Shown one piece after another: positions 8,693 through 17,793 of a stretch of 64,000 nucleotides of DNA; within the stretch, counting starts at the first letter, position 1; each line of letters opens with the position of its first letter. The translations under genes were made by a program, and so were the position numbers. Where the stretch lies: the NCBI GenBank assembly GCA_029260715.1, contig JAJDCS010000043.1:1-64000 (forward strand), read 5' to 3'. The notes under the pieces are model-generated. The model was not told the origin of the DNA. It was given only the letters and a program-made list of their open reading frames with translations, and made no database searches. Source of the DNA: Phycisphaeraceae bacterium. GTDB taxonomy: Bacteria; Planctomycetota; Phycisphaerae; Phycisphaerales; Phycisphaeraceae.

Positions 8693-10822
8693 TTACAACC
8701 CAAGCAGTCGCTTGGCGTCGTAGAAGAGGGTGAGCAGGAAGATGCTGCCGATCATGGCTAGACCGACGACGGTGGCGAAGTTTTGGATGCGGACGCTGAC
8801 GGGCGAGCCCTTGAGTTTTTCGATGACCAGGAAGACCATCAGCCCGCCGTCGACGATCGGGATCGGCAGGAAGTTGATCACCACCAGGTTGATGCTGATT
8901 AGCCCCAAGAAGAACATGAGGTACGACGAGCCCTGCTTGGCGAAGGTGGTGCCGTCGTCGGCGATGCCCAGGGGCCCGCGCAGGTGCGACGGCTTGACCG
9001 TGCCCTGGAACAGGCGCTTCAGGGTGACGTAGGTCTGGCACGTGACCTGGTAGGCTTTCTTGATGCCGAGCTCGGCGGCTTTGACGGGGTTGGTGGCTTT
9101 GAGCGGGATCAGCAGCATTTTGAAGGGCGACATGCCCAGCGGCTGGTGCCAGGTTGCGTCGGCTAGTTGAGTAGCCACCGCCGTATTGATCTGTACCACG
9201 TCTTCAGACGGCGGTGCGTTGGCGATGTTTGGTTGGTAGCCGATCGTCACCGCCGCGGCGGGGGCGTCGGGTGTGGCGGGTTTATCTTTTTCGAGGCCGG
9301 TTTGTGCGGCAGCGACGAGCAGCCGCTGGATTTGGCCGTAGCTTGCCACGGGTTGGCCGTTGATGGACAGGATGCTCGACCCGGCGTTGAGCCGTAGCGT
9401 TGCGGCGGGCGAGTCGGGCAGCGTGCGTGCCACGAGCGGTTTGTCCAACGCTAGGCCGTACAGGATGCCGATCGTGCCGTCGTACCGCGGGCGGATCGGT
9501 TCGAGTTGAATCGTCTTGCCTTCGCGCATCACGGTGATGCGGATCGGGCCGCCCTGGGCTTGCTGGACGTGGTCGACCACTTCGTTCCACGTGGGCCACG
9601 CGGTCGGGCCCACTTGCGCCAGGATGTCGCCTTTGATTAATCCGCCTTTATCCGCAGGTGATTTTTTGACCACGCCTGATAGCTGGATGGGTGGGACCAG
9701 GCCGATCACGTTCGCCGGCTCTTCTTCGTCTTCAGAAAACAAGCCCGGTAGCGCGGTGAGTTGTACCTCGATGGTTTGGTTGTTGGCGGGGTCGACAAAG
9801 CGTACCGGCACGGGCAGCCCCTGCGCTGCGGCGACGGCCTGCGCGAATTGGTCGTAGTACTTGACGGGCGTCCCGGCAACGGACTGGACGACCATGCCCG
9901 GGCGCACGCCCGCTTTATCCAAGACGGGTGCCAGGGACTTGCCTTTTGGCGGTTCTTGCACCTCCAGGGAGATCGGCCGGCCCACGCCCACCGCCAGCAG
10001 CTTGGTGTGCTCGTCTTCGCGCGGGATAATCGGGTACGTCAGCGGCTGGGGTTCGCCCTCGCGCTCGATGACCAATCGCAGCACTTGGCCGGGGCTGGCC
10101 AGAGCGGTTTCGACCGCCACGTCGGCGAAATCGGTGATGCCGTCGTCGTTGATGTGGGTGATGCGGTCGCCGGTTCGCAGGCCTTTGTAGTCGGCGTCTT
10201 TTTCGTGTCCCTGGGCGTAGGCCTCGGACGCGGGGCTGCCCGGTAGCACACTGCCGACAATCGCGGGCGGGAACTCCACGCCGATCATAAAGGCGGCGAC
10301 GAAGAACACGATGCCGAAAATAAGGTTCATGACCACGCCCGCGCTGACGACACAGGCCCTCGCCCAGATGGGCTTGGCGGTGAACGAACGTTCGTCTTGG
10401 CACTGCGACGCATCGGGGTTGAGGTCTTCTTGGCCGAGCATTTTGACATACCCGCCCAGCGGCACCCAGTTAAGCCGGTACTCGGTCTCGCCCAGGCCAA
10501 TCGCGGCCGTGGCTTCGTCGATCTTCTTAGGCGGCACTTTCTCCAGGTCGACTTCTACCTCGCCTGGGTCGGCGTTGTCTTCGAGGTATTTCTTGAGGCG
10601 GCGGTTCAACTCGGGCTCGGTGGACCCGGCCTTGAAACCGATCCCCTTGCGCCAGGCAGCCATGCTGGGCCCGAACCCGATCGCGAACTGAGTGACCTTG
10701 ATCCCCACCCACTTGGCGACAAGGTGGTGCCCCAGTTCGTGGACGAAGATCAAGAAGCTAAAGCCCAGGATTAGGCCCAGGAAAGCCCAGACCGAGTCGA
10801 ATTGTGTTAGCAGTTCCTGCAT
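8693..10822 (-). CDS. rseP: RIP metalloprotease, site-2 protease RseP
   Basis: This 709-residue membrane protease has the zinc motif HELGH (His28, Glu29, His32) in its first transmembrane helix. GGYVKMLG follows at about 123-130, then PDZ-type domains (segments around residues 190-290, 300-350 and 385-480) and the C-terminal NFLPIPIVDGG motif, which carries the third zinc ligand Asp. Such enzymes cleave membrane-anchored anti-sigma factors or signal-peptide remnants. Compared with the roughly 450 residues of the E. coli protein it is long: an extra charged segment of about 65 residues sits between the first helix and the GGYVKM element, and there are additional PDZ-like repeats. It follows dxr by 85 bp, a neighbour pairing common in bacteria. 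It converges on the pyruvyltransferase-like gene. Confidence 0.9.
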   Translation of the reverse strand: MQELLTQFDSVWAFLGLILGFSFLIFVHELGHHLVAKWVGIKVTQFAIGFGPSMAAWRKGIGFKAGSTEPELNRRLKKYLEDNADPGEVEVDLEKVPPKKIDEATAAIGLGETEYRLNWVPLGGYVKMLGQEDLNPDASQCQDERSFTAKPIWARACVVSAGVVMNLIFGIVFFVAAFMIGVEFPPAIVGSVLPGSPASEAYAQGHEKDADYKGLRTGDRITHINDDGITDFADVAVETALASPGQVLRLVIEREGEPQPLTYPIIPREDEHTKLLAVGVGRPISLEVQEPPKGKSLAPVLDKAGVRPGMVVQSVAGTPVKYYDQFAQAVAAAQGLPVPVRFVDPANNQTIEVQLTALPGLFSEDEEEPANVIGLVPPIQLSGVVKKSPADKGGLIKGDILAQVGPTAWPTWNEVVDHVQQAQGGPIRITVMREGKTIQLEPIRPRYDGTIGILYGLALDKPLVARTLPDSPAATLRLNAGSSILSINGQPVASYGQIQRLLVAAAQTGLEKDKPATPDAPAAAVTIGYQPNIANAPPSEDVVQINTAVATQLADATWHQPLGMSPFKMLLIPLKATNPVKAAELGIKKAYQVTCQTYVTLKRLFQGTVKPSHLRGPLGIADDGTTFAKQGSSYLMFFLGLISINLVVINFLPIPIVDGGLMVFLVIEKLKGSPVSVRIQNFATVVGLAMIGSIFLLTLFYDAKRLLGL

Positions 10823-10907
10823 GGGTGAATCTTAGGCGGTGTCAGTGATTCTCAGCCGCGCTTTTTGTTAAGCGGCGGGTCGTGTTGAATGTGTCTTGCG
10901 AGCGTGG

Positions 10908-12131
10908 TTATGCCTTCAGCCGCTCCGTGACGAATGCCCTTGCCTGCCGGTCCGCTTCGAGTACCGATTCTAACGAATCCGCGGGCATAGGCTCGATCCG
11001 CTCCAACGCTTCTGCGACCAGTTCGACGATCCGTCCCAGGCTGACCTTCCGGTCGAGGAACGCCGCGACGGCCGCTTCGTTGGCGGCGTTGAAGATCGCT
11101 CCCGAAGTGCCGCCTGCCTCGATGACGCGGTAGGCGAGCTTGAGCGATCTGAATTTGTCATGGTCGGGCTGCTCGAACTCCAGTGTACTTAATGTCGTCC
11201 AATCCATGGCCCGGCTGCAGCCTTGGGGGCGATCGGGGTACATCAGGGCGTACTGGATGGGGGTTTTCATATCGGGCGGCCCCATCTGGGCCAGGACGGA
11301 GTTATCGGCAAATTCGACAAAACTGTGCACGATGGACTGGGGGTGGATGATGACGTCGATTTTCTCGGGCGGCAGCCCGAACAGCCAGTGGGCCTCGATG
11401 ATCTCCAGGGCTTTGTTCATCATGGTGGCCGAATCGACGGTGATTTTTGGCCCCATGTTCCAGGTGGGGTGGTTCAGAGCCTGCTCGACCGTGGCGTTGT
11501 ACATGGCCTGCTTGTCGGCGGTGCGGAACGGCCCGCCCGAAGCGGTGAGCACGATGCGCTTGACCGCGTCTCCGGTTTTACCGCCGGTCTGTCCGGCCAG
11601 GCACTGGAAGATGGCTGAGTGTTCGCTGTCGACGGGGATGACCTTGGCGTTGTGCTTAGCTAACAGGGGGGTAACGAGGGGGCCGGCGGCGACGAGCGTT
11701 TCTTTGTTGGCTAGGCCGATGGTCATGCCCTTGCGGATCGCGGTGAGCGTGGCGGGCAGGCCGGCGCTACCGACGATGGCGGCGGCGATGTCGGTGGCGT
11801 CGCAGTGCTCGGCTAACTCCAGCGCCGCGTCCGGGCCGACGCAGATGCGGGCTTTGGGTAGTGCTTGCTTTAGCGCCTTGGCCTGATCGGGGTCGGAGAT
11901 GGCGACGGCGGGTGCGTTGAATCGTTTGGCTTGCTCGACAAGTTGCTTGACGGAGCGGCCCGCGGCCAGGCCTACTATTTTTACCTGGGGCTGGCCGTTG
12001 GGGCGGGCGGCGTTGAGGTGTTCAACGACTTTGAGCGTGTTGACGCCGATGCTGCCGGTCGAGCCCATGACCACCAGCCGCCGGGTGGGGGGGGAAGAGG
12101 CGTCCATGGTTGGTGGGGCTGTGGTGTTCAC
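10908..12131 (-). CDS. dxr: 1-deoxy-D-xylulose 5-phosphate reductoisomerase
   Basis: This enzyme catalyses the NADPH- and metal-dependent conversion of 1-deoxy-D-xylulose 5-phosphate to 2-C-methyl-D-erythritol 4-phosphate, the committed step of the MEP isoprenoid pathway in the cytoplasm. The 407 residues carry the Rossmann motif MGSTGSIG near the N-terminus, the metal-binding VDSEHSAIFQ, and the substrate-loop segments TVDSATMMNKALEIIEAHWLF (residues split here by domain) and IHPQSIVHSFVEF. The length is normal apart from about 18 extra N-terminal residues rich in Thr/Pro. The start at 12131 is the first in-frame one, and a later start near the Rossmann strand is possible. It lies upstream of rseP on the same strand. 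Confidence 0.93.
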   Translation of the reverse strand: MNTTAPPTMDASSPPTRRLVVMGSTGSIGVNTLKVVEHLNAARPNGQPQVKIVGLAAGRSVKQLVEQAKRFNAPAVAISDPDQAKALKQALPKARICVGPDAALELAEHCDATDIAAAIVGSAGLPATLTAIRKGMTIGLANKETLVAAGPLVTPLLAKHNAKVIPVDSEHSAIFQCLAGQTGGKTGDAVKRIVLTASGGPFRTADKQAMYNATVEQALNHPTWNMGPKITVDSATMMNKALEIIEAHWLFGLPPEKIDVIIHPQSIVHSFVEFADNSVLAQMGPPDMKTPIQYALMYPDRPQGCSRAMDWTTLSTLEFEQPDHDKFRSLKLAYRVIEAGGTSGAIFNAANEAAVAAFLDRKVSLGRIVELVAEALERIEPMPADSLESVLEADRQARAFVTERLKA

Positions 12132-12381
12132 GGCGTTAAGTGTTCTGTGATCATGTCTATCTTAGCTGTGTGGCGGTCGGGGTGATAGCCAGCCGTCATG
12201 CGCCGGGGTCAGTTTCTTGACGGTGTGGCTTGCGGTGTGGTGGATTCGCTACGAAAAACCTGTGCGAGTTGTTGCGTGCCGTTTGTAGGCTCTATTCAAG
12301 ATCAAACGATGGTGCCATCCGGACCGCTCCCTTATCCGCCTGAGGCGGACGGCTCGTTGTGGGCGTTTTTTTAGACCCGGT
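12132..12381. other. Intergenic region between RNase E/G and dxr
   Basis: The 250 bp hold an interspersed repeat element directly after the RNase stop codon (annotated separately). I see no gene and no obvious dxr promoter. Confidence 0.5.
12321..12372 (-). repeat. Interspersed repeat element, copy 1
   Basis: This segment shares GGACCGCTCCCT and GGCTCGT..TGGGCGTTTT with 41358-41406. Its centre differs and consists of a palindrome TCCGCC-TGA-GGCGGA (12335-12349). Both copies lie within a few bases of the stop codon of a minus-strand gene. On the minus strand the core reads GAGCC...AGGGAGCGGTCC, which I recall as a frequent motif in planctomycete genomes. Confidence 0.6.
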
Positions 12382-14505
12382 CTACGAAGACTGCCCCGTG
12401 GACGACTCGGCAGCCACAGCGGTTTCGGGGGCGGTGTTTCCTGTGGCTTCTTTTTTCGATCGCCCCGAGCCTCTCCTGCGGCGGCGCTTTCTAGACGAGG
12501 GCTTGCTTATTTGGGGCTCCGCGGATTCCGTGTCGTTGGGGGCGGCGTCTGTGGGTTGATCCTGGTTTTGGGGTTGCGACTTTGACGCCTTGGCTCCGCC
12601 TCGCCTGCGCCGGCGTCGCGGGCGCTTGGGCGGTGACTCGGCCTCGCCGTCTGGGTTGGTGTTGCCATCGGCTGATTCGGCATCGGTCGGGTGTGGGGCG
12701 GCAGCTTCTGTGGTTGAGGCGTCTGCCTTAGGCGGATCGTCGTCGCGCGATCCGTTGCTGCTGTCGTTGGCGGACCGTGACCCGCCGCGGCGCCTGCGCC
12801 TTCTACGGCGGCGGGGGGCGGGCTCATCGCCGCTGTCCGTGGTGGGCGGTGGTTGTTGGGCCTGGCCGTCTGAGTCCTCGTCTTCGGATTGTTCGGGGGT
12901 GTCCAGGTCGGTTGGTGTTTCCTTTACAGAGGTCTGGGTGATTTTTGGCGGTGTGGCGCCGATGGCGGACTCGATCGCCTCGAGGTCCAGTGAGCCGCCG
13001 TGCGTGTCGTAGGCGGTCATCTGGATCAAGTCGACCGTCCCGCCGCCCACGCGGACGGTGACGGGTTTGCCGTGACGCTGCTCTAGCGAAACGAGTTTGC
13101 TCCGCTTGGCGTTGAGCAGTTGGTACGCCACGTCCGGGCTGATGGTCAGGTCCACGCGGGTGACTTTTTCGTGGTGGAGCACCAGCGCCAGGCGACGCAT
13201 GACCTCCAGCAGGACGGACTCTGCGCTCTTGACCTGCCCGGCGCCGTGGCAGGCGGGGCAGTCGATGTAGATCGATCTCTTGAGCGACGGGCGCATGCGC
13301 TGGCGCGTCATCTCAAAGATGCCGAACGGGCTGATCGCGGCGGTCTGGGTGCGGGCGCGGTCGTTTTTAAGATGGTTCTTGATGCGCTGCTCGATCTCGC
13401 GGCGGTGCTTGGCTTGACGCATGTCGATCATGTCGATCACGATCACGCCGCCCAGGTCGCGCAGGCGCAACTGGCGGCAGACCTCGTCGGCGGCCTCTTT
13501 GTTGGTCTTGAAGGCGTTGGTCTCGGCGTCGCGCGCCTCGCGGCTCTTGCCGCTGTTCACGTCGATCGCCACGAGGGCTTCGGTCGAGTCGATCACCAGC
13601 GACCCACCCGAGGGCAGGGGCACGACCCGGCTGTGGATGTACTCGATCTGCCGTTCGATGTCGTAGTGGTTGAACAGTGGGATCGGGCTGCTGTAGGTGA
13701 CGACCTGCGAGCTGGAGCGCGGGCTGGCGATGGCCAGGAAGTTTTTCACGCGGCGCGCTGCTTCATCGTGGTCCACCACGATCCGTTCGATGTCGGTTGA
13801 GAACACGTCGCGGATCGTGCGGATGATCAAGTCCGCTTCAGCGTACAACTCGCCGACGCCCGGTGTGGACTTCATCCTGCTGTCGATCATTTTCCAGAGG
13901 CGAAGGAGGTACGCCAGGTCGCGTTTGAGGTCGGCTTTGGTGCGGTCGATCCCAGCGGTGCGGATGATGAAGCCGAACTCCTTGGGCGGGGCTAGCTCGT
14001 CGAGCATGGTGCGGACTTTGTGGCGTGCGTCGTCGTCGTCGACCTTGCGGGACACGCCCAGACGCTCCATGTAAGGCAGCATGACCAGGAACCGGCCGGG
14101 GATCGACAGGTAGCTGGTGAGCGTGGGGCCTTTGGAGCCGATGCCTTCTTTAAGAACCTGGACGAGGACGTCCTGGCCTCTGCGCAGGCAGCTCTGGATG
14201 GGCGGGCGGTGGCGGTGAGGGGTCTTGTGCCCGATGCGTTCGGATTCTTCCTTGGCGTCGCCGCCGAAGTACATCGGGTGCAGGTCGGAGATGTGCAGGA
14301 ACCCGTTGCGTTCTAGGCCGAAGTCCACGAAGGCGGCTTGGATCGACCGCTCGATGTGGACGATCTTGCCTTTGTAGATGTTCCCGACGTGGGATTCGGC
14401 GCTGGCTCGCTCTTGGTAGAGCTCTTCGATCTGGCCGTCTTCGACTACCGCGATGCGGCATTCCTGGCCGGGGTTGTAGTTAATCAACATTTCACGTTTT
14501 GGCAT
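12382..14505 (-). CDS. rng: Ribonuclease E/G family endoribonuclease
   Basis: This 707-residue protein has an N-terminal S1-containing part (VGNIYKGKIVHIERSIQAAF, then VDFGLERNGFLHISDL). The metal-binding catalytic segment follows, with the two Asp-bearing motifs VAIDVNSGK and IVIDMIDM, and then the Zn-link CPACHGAG. These are diagnostic of RNase E/G enzymes, which cleave single-stranded RNA for rRNA maturation and mRNA decay. The last roughly 190 residues are predicted disordered. They alternate acidic Asp/Glu/Thr/Pro stretches with three arginine-rich clusters (runs of up to eight Arg followed by GG), likely RNA-binding or degradosome scaffolding. The symbol rng is used for the family; rne would be equally defensible. 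It starts 71 bp downstream of the enzyme I gene. Confidence 0.9.
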   Translation of the reverse strand: MPKREMLINYNPGQECRIAVVEDGQIEELYQERASAESHVGNIYKGKIVHIERSIQAAFVDFGLERNGFLHISDLHPMYFGGDAKEESERIGHKTPHRHRPPIQSCLRRGQDVLVQVLKEGIGSKGPTLTSYLSIPGRFLVMLPYMERLGVSRKVDDDDARHKVRTMLDELAPPKEFGFIIRTAGIDRTKADLKRDLAYLLRLWKMIDSRMKSTPGVGELYAEADLIIRTIRDVFSTDIERIVVDHDEAARRVKNFLAIASPRSSSQVVTYSSPIPLFNHYDIERQIEYIHSRVVPLPSGGSLVIDSTEALVAIDVNSGKSREARDAETNAFKTNKEAADEVCRQLRLRDLGGVIVIDMIDMRQAKHRREIEQRIKNHLKNDRARTQTAAISPFGIFEMTRQRMRPSLKRSIYIDCPACHGAGQVKSAESVLLEVMRRLALVLHHEKVTRVDLTISPDVAYQLLNAKRSKLVSLEQRHGKPVTVRVGGGTVDLIQMTAYDTHGGSLDLEAIESAIGATPPKITQTSVKETPTDLDTPEQSEDEDSDGQAQQPPPTTDSGDEPAPRRRRRRRRRGGSRSANDSSNGSRDDDPPKADASTTEAAAPHPTDAESADGNTNPDGEAESPPKRPRRRRRRGGAKASKSQPQNQDQPTDAAPNDTESAEPQISKPSSRKRRRRRGSGRSKKEATGNTAPETAVAAESSTGQSS

Positions 14506-14576
14506 GAGTCGTGGTCACAATCAATAAAAGTGTTTGGTTATTGTATGGTCTTGCGACGCCGGGGCCGTGTGGGGCG

Positions 14577-16346
14577 TTAATATTCGCGTGCCCGGCCGTC
14601 CAGGGCGTCCGGCAAGATCTTACAAACTTCGTCCTTAAGGTAATTTAGTACTTCTCTGTCCGAGTCGAACCCGCCTGCTTTGCGGGCCACACGCTTGCAC
14701 TGGTCGATGCTCACCGAGCGGATGACGCGTTTGACTTCGGGTATGGCGTGCGGCGTCATGGAGAGGTTCCGCAGCCCCAGCCCCAGCAGCAGCATGACAA
14801 ACTCGGGGTGCCCGGCCATCTCGCCGCAGATGCTGATGTCGGTGTTGGCGCGTGACGCCACGCGCGTCACGTCGCGCACCAGTTGGATCACCGCCGGGTG
14901 CGCCGCTGAGTACAGGCTGGCGATGCGCTCGTTGCCGCGGTCGACGGCGACGGTGTATTGGATCAGGTCGTTGGTGCCGATGCTGAAAAAATCGACCTCG
15001 TGGGCGAACGTGGCGGCCTGCAGCGCCGCCGAAGGCACCTCGATCATCATCCCCACGGGTATCTTCTCTCTGTACTCGACGCCGTTTTCGTGTAGGTCTT
15101 CACGCACGTCGTTGAGGATCATCTTCGCTTGACGCAGCTCCATGATGTTGCTGATCAGGGGGAACATGATGCGCACGGGCCCTTCGGTGCTGGCCCGGAG
15201 GATCGCGTGGAGCTGCGTCTTGAACAGCTCCAGGTGTTGGAGGCAGAAGCGGATCGACCGGCAGCCCAGGAACGGGTTGCGTTCCACGTGCTCGCCGTTG
15301 GCGCCGTTGCGGCCGATCTTGTCGGCGCCCAGGTCGACCGTGCGGATGGTCAGGGATCGGCCGTCGAGGCCTTGGATGGTTTCCTTGTAAGCCTCGTACT
15401 GAAGCTCTTCGGACGGCTTGCCGTCTTCCGAGGCCAGGTACAGGAACTCGGTGCGGTACAGCCCGATGCCGGTGGCGCCTTTCTCGATGGCGAAACGGGT
15501 TTCGTTGGGGAACTCGATGTTGGCCAGGATTTCGATATCGGTGCCGTCTTTCGTTTGGGCGGGCAGGTGGGCCACCTTGCCCAGTCGGGTTTCGAGTTCG
15601 GCCATGCGCCGGCGCTCTTGGCGGTATTGCAGCAGCGTGGCGGCGTCGGGGTTGATGATGACAAGCCCCTTGTTGCCGTCGATGATGACGGTGTTGCCGG
15701 TCTCGACGTCGGTTGAGGCGTTCTCCAGCCCGACGATGGCGGGGATGCCCAGCGCGTGGGCGAGGATGGCGGTGTGGCTGGTGCTGCCGCCGGCGTCGGT
15801 GGCCAAGGCCTTGATCTTGTTGGTGTCCAGCGCCGCGGTTTGGCTTGGGGTCAGGTCGTGGGCGATGACCACCGCTTCAGTTTTGAGGTGTGCCAGTTCT
15901 TCGTGCGTGCGCCCGATCAGGTGCCCCAGGATGCGACGCTCCAGGTCCCAGACGTCGTTGACGCGCTCGCGGAAGTAGCGGTTGCTCTGCTGGAGCAGCA
16001 TCCGTCCCATGCGGCGCATCACGGTGTACACGGCGTATTCGGCGGTGACGGACTCGGCCTGGATGGTCTGCTTGAACTGGCTGATCAACTGCTCGTCTTG
16101 GAGCATGGCCAGGTGGTAGCCGAAGATCTTACCCAGGTCGGCGCCCACGCGCGCGGTGGCCTGCTCGCTGATTCGGACAATGTCGGCGCAGCTCTTAGCC
16201 ACGGCCTCGTCGAGGCGGGCCAGTTGCTTCGCGACAGCTTCCGCGGGGAGTACGCGCCTGGGGATGGGTTGGTCTTCGGCGTCGATCACGACCGCGCGGC
16301 TGATCGCAACGCCTGGTGAGACCGGGATGCCCTTCTTGGTTTTCAT
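14577..16346 (-). CDS. ptsI: Phosphoenolpyruvate-protein phosphotransferase (PTS enzyme I)
   Basis: This enzyme transfers phosphate from PEP to the carrier HPr. The phosphorylated histidine lies in GGSTSHTAILAHALG (His191, matching His189 of E. coli). The C-terminal PEP-binding barrel shows FFSIGTNDLIQYTVAVDR and the active-site Cys segment SICGEMAGHPE. At 589 residues it has a normal length. The ATG at 16346 is preferred over a TTG two codons earlier; neither has a strong ribosome-binding site. No HPr or sugar-specific EII gene is visible nearby, so it may act in a regulatory PTS, as in many planctomycetes and proteobacteria. The downstream neighbour is the RNase gene. Confidence 0.92.
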   Translation of the reverse strand: MKTKKGIPVSPGVAISRAVVIDAEDQPIPRRVLPAEAVAKQLARLDEAVAKSCADIVRISEQATARVGADLGKIFGYHLAMLQDEQLISQFKQTIQAESVTAEYAVYTVMRRMGRMLLQQSNRYFRERVNDVWDLERRILGHLIGRTHEELAHLKTEAVVIAHDLTPSQTAALDTNKIKALATDAGGSTSHTAILAHALGIPAIVGLENASTDVETGNTVIIDGNKGLVIINPDAATLLQYRQERRRMAELETRLGKVAHLPAQTKDGTDIEILANIEFPNETRFAIEKGATGIGLYRTEFLYLASEDGKPSEELQYEAYKETIQGLDGRSLTIRTVDLGADKIGRNGANGEHVERNPFLGCRSIRFCLQHLELFKTQLHAILRASTEGPVRIMFPLISNIMELRQAKMILNDVREDLHENGVEYREKIPVGMMIEVPSAALQAATFAHEVDFFSIGTNDLIQYTVAVDRGNERIASLYSAAHPAVIQLVRDVTRVASRANTDISICGEMAGHPEFVMLLLGLGLRNLSMTPHAIPEVKRVIRSVSIDQCKRVARKAGGFDSDREVLNYLKDEVCKILPDALDGRAREY

Positions 16347-16465
16347 CTGCAACGTTGGTGAGGTTGGCGGCGCCGGGCGTGTTTTCCGTCACGGGGCCGC
16401 CAACTCTGTCTTTCTGAATAAAGCCTGGGCGGGCTTGGGCTGTTCAACCTCGCTGGTGCGCGGTT

Positions 16466-17656
16466 TTAGCGTGTGCCCGCGGCTTTGGCCAGCTTGGCGG
16501 CCATGTCCGTTTTCTCCCAGGAGAACACCGATCGGCCGAAGTGGCCGTGGCGGGCGGTCTTCTGGTAGATAGGCCGACGCAGCTTGAGGTGTTGGATGAT
16601 GCCTTGGGGCGTGAGGGGGAAGTGATCCCGCACGAGCTTGGTTAGTTTGCGTTCGTTTACTTTCGCGGTGCCCTGGGTGTCTACCAGCACACTGATGGGC
16701 TTTGCCAGGCCGATCGCGTAGGACAACTGCACTTCACAGACGTCCGCGAGCCTGGCCGCGACGATGTTCTTGGCGATATATCGGGCCATGTAGCTAGCTG
16801 ATCGGTCCACTTTGGTCGGGTCTTTACCGGAAAACGCCCCGCCCCCGTGGCAGCCGCGCCCGCCGTAGGTGTCCACAATGATCTTCCGCCCGGTCAGGCC
16901 GGTGTCTCCGTGGGGGCCGCCGATCTCGAATTGCCCGGTCGGGTTGACGTGGATAATGACCTTCTTTTTATCGTACAGCCTCTTAGGCATGCAGGGTTCG
17001 ATAATGTGTTTTAAGACTAGTTTTTTAAGCTTGGCTTGCTCGGATTTGCCGTTCCACTGGGCGGTGTGCTGGGTGGAGATGACCACGGTGTGCACGCGGA
17101 CGGGCTTGTTGCCTTCGTATTCGACGGTGACTTGGCTCTTGGCGTCGGGGCGCAGGCCTTTGATAATGTCGTTCTCGCGCACGAAGGCTTGGCGCTCGAC
17201 GAGCTTGTGGGCCAGGAATATCGGCAGGGGCATGAGGGCGGATGTCTCGCGGCATGCGAAGCCGAACATGAGGCCTTGGTCGCCGGCGCCGTCTTTGTCG
17301 ACGCCCATGGCGATGTCGGCCGACTGGCTGTGGAGCGTGCGGATGACGGCGCAGCTATCGGCGTCGAATTTCATGGCCGGGTCGGTGTAGCCGATCTCGC
17401 GCAGCGTCTTGCGCACCGTCTCTTCAACCTTGTCCAGCGCTTTGATCGCTTTGACGTTGTGGACGGTCACCTCACCAGCCACGACGACTAACCCGGTGGT
17501 GCACAGCGTTTCGCAAGCGCACCGCACATTGGGGTCTGCTCGGATAAGGCTGTCGAGTACGGCGTCTGAAATTTGATCGGAAACCTTATCGGGGTGGCCC
17601 ATCGAGACGGATTCGCTGGTGAATAAATGGCGGCCGTTGTTGTAGTTAGCGGGCAT
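16466..17656 (-). CDS. metK: S-adenosylmethionine synthase
   Basis: This enzyme makes S-adenosylmethionine from methionine and ATP. The 396 residues include [20 protein letters not shown] at the N-terminus, the ATP-binding [12 protein letters not shown], and [20 protein letters not shown] with the glycine-rich loop and catalytic Lys, all hallmarks of MetK. A good AAGGA site lies before the ATG. I looked for a SAM or SAH riboswitch in the 137-bp upstream gap and found none. As the source of SAM it supports the many methyltransferases encoded in this window, although its location simply reflects a housekeeping block. Confidence 0.95.
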   Translation of the reverse strand: MPANYNNGRHLFTSESVSMGHPDKVSDQISDAVLDSLIRADPNVRCACETLCTTGLVVVAGEVTVHNVKAIKALDKVEETVRKTLREIGYTDPAMKFDADSCAVIRTLHSQSADIAMGVDKDGAGDQGLMFGFACRETSALMPLPIFLAHKLVERQAFVRENDIIKGLRPDAKSQVTVEYEGNKPVRVHTVVISTQHTAQWNGKSEQAKLKKLVLKHIIEPCMPKRLYDKKKVIIHVNPTGQFEIGGPHGDTGLTGRKIIVDTYGGRGCHGGGAFSGKDPTKVDRSASYMARYIAKNIVAARLADVCEVQLSYAIGLAKPISVLVDTQGTAKVNERKLTKLVRDHFPLTPQGIIQHLKLRRPIYQKTARHGHFGRSVFSWEKTDMAAKLAKAAGTR

Positions 17657-17793
17657 GTGGCGGTATCCTTTGTCTGTGATGCTCGTCGCGGATAGATATT
17701 AAAGACTCTATTTGTACCGCGCTGGGTTTGAGCGGGCAACAGAAGCGCGGTGGCGTGTAGGCGGGTTTTGGTCTGAACGCGGAAGCGTCCGGA

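Noticed and set aside
17657-17793. Possible SAM or SAH riboswitch upstream of metK
   Set aside because: No consensus core of the SAM-I, SAM-II, SAM-IV or SAH classes could be found in the gap.
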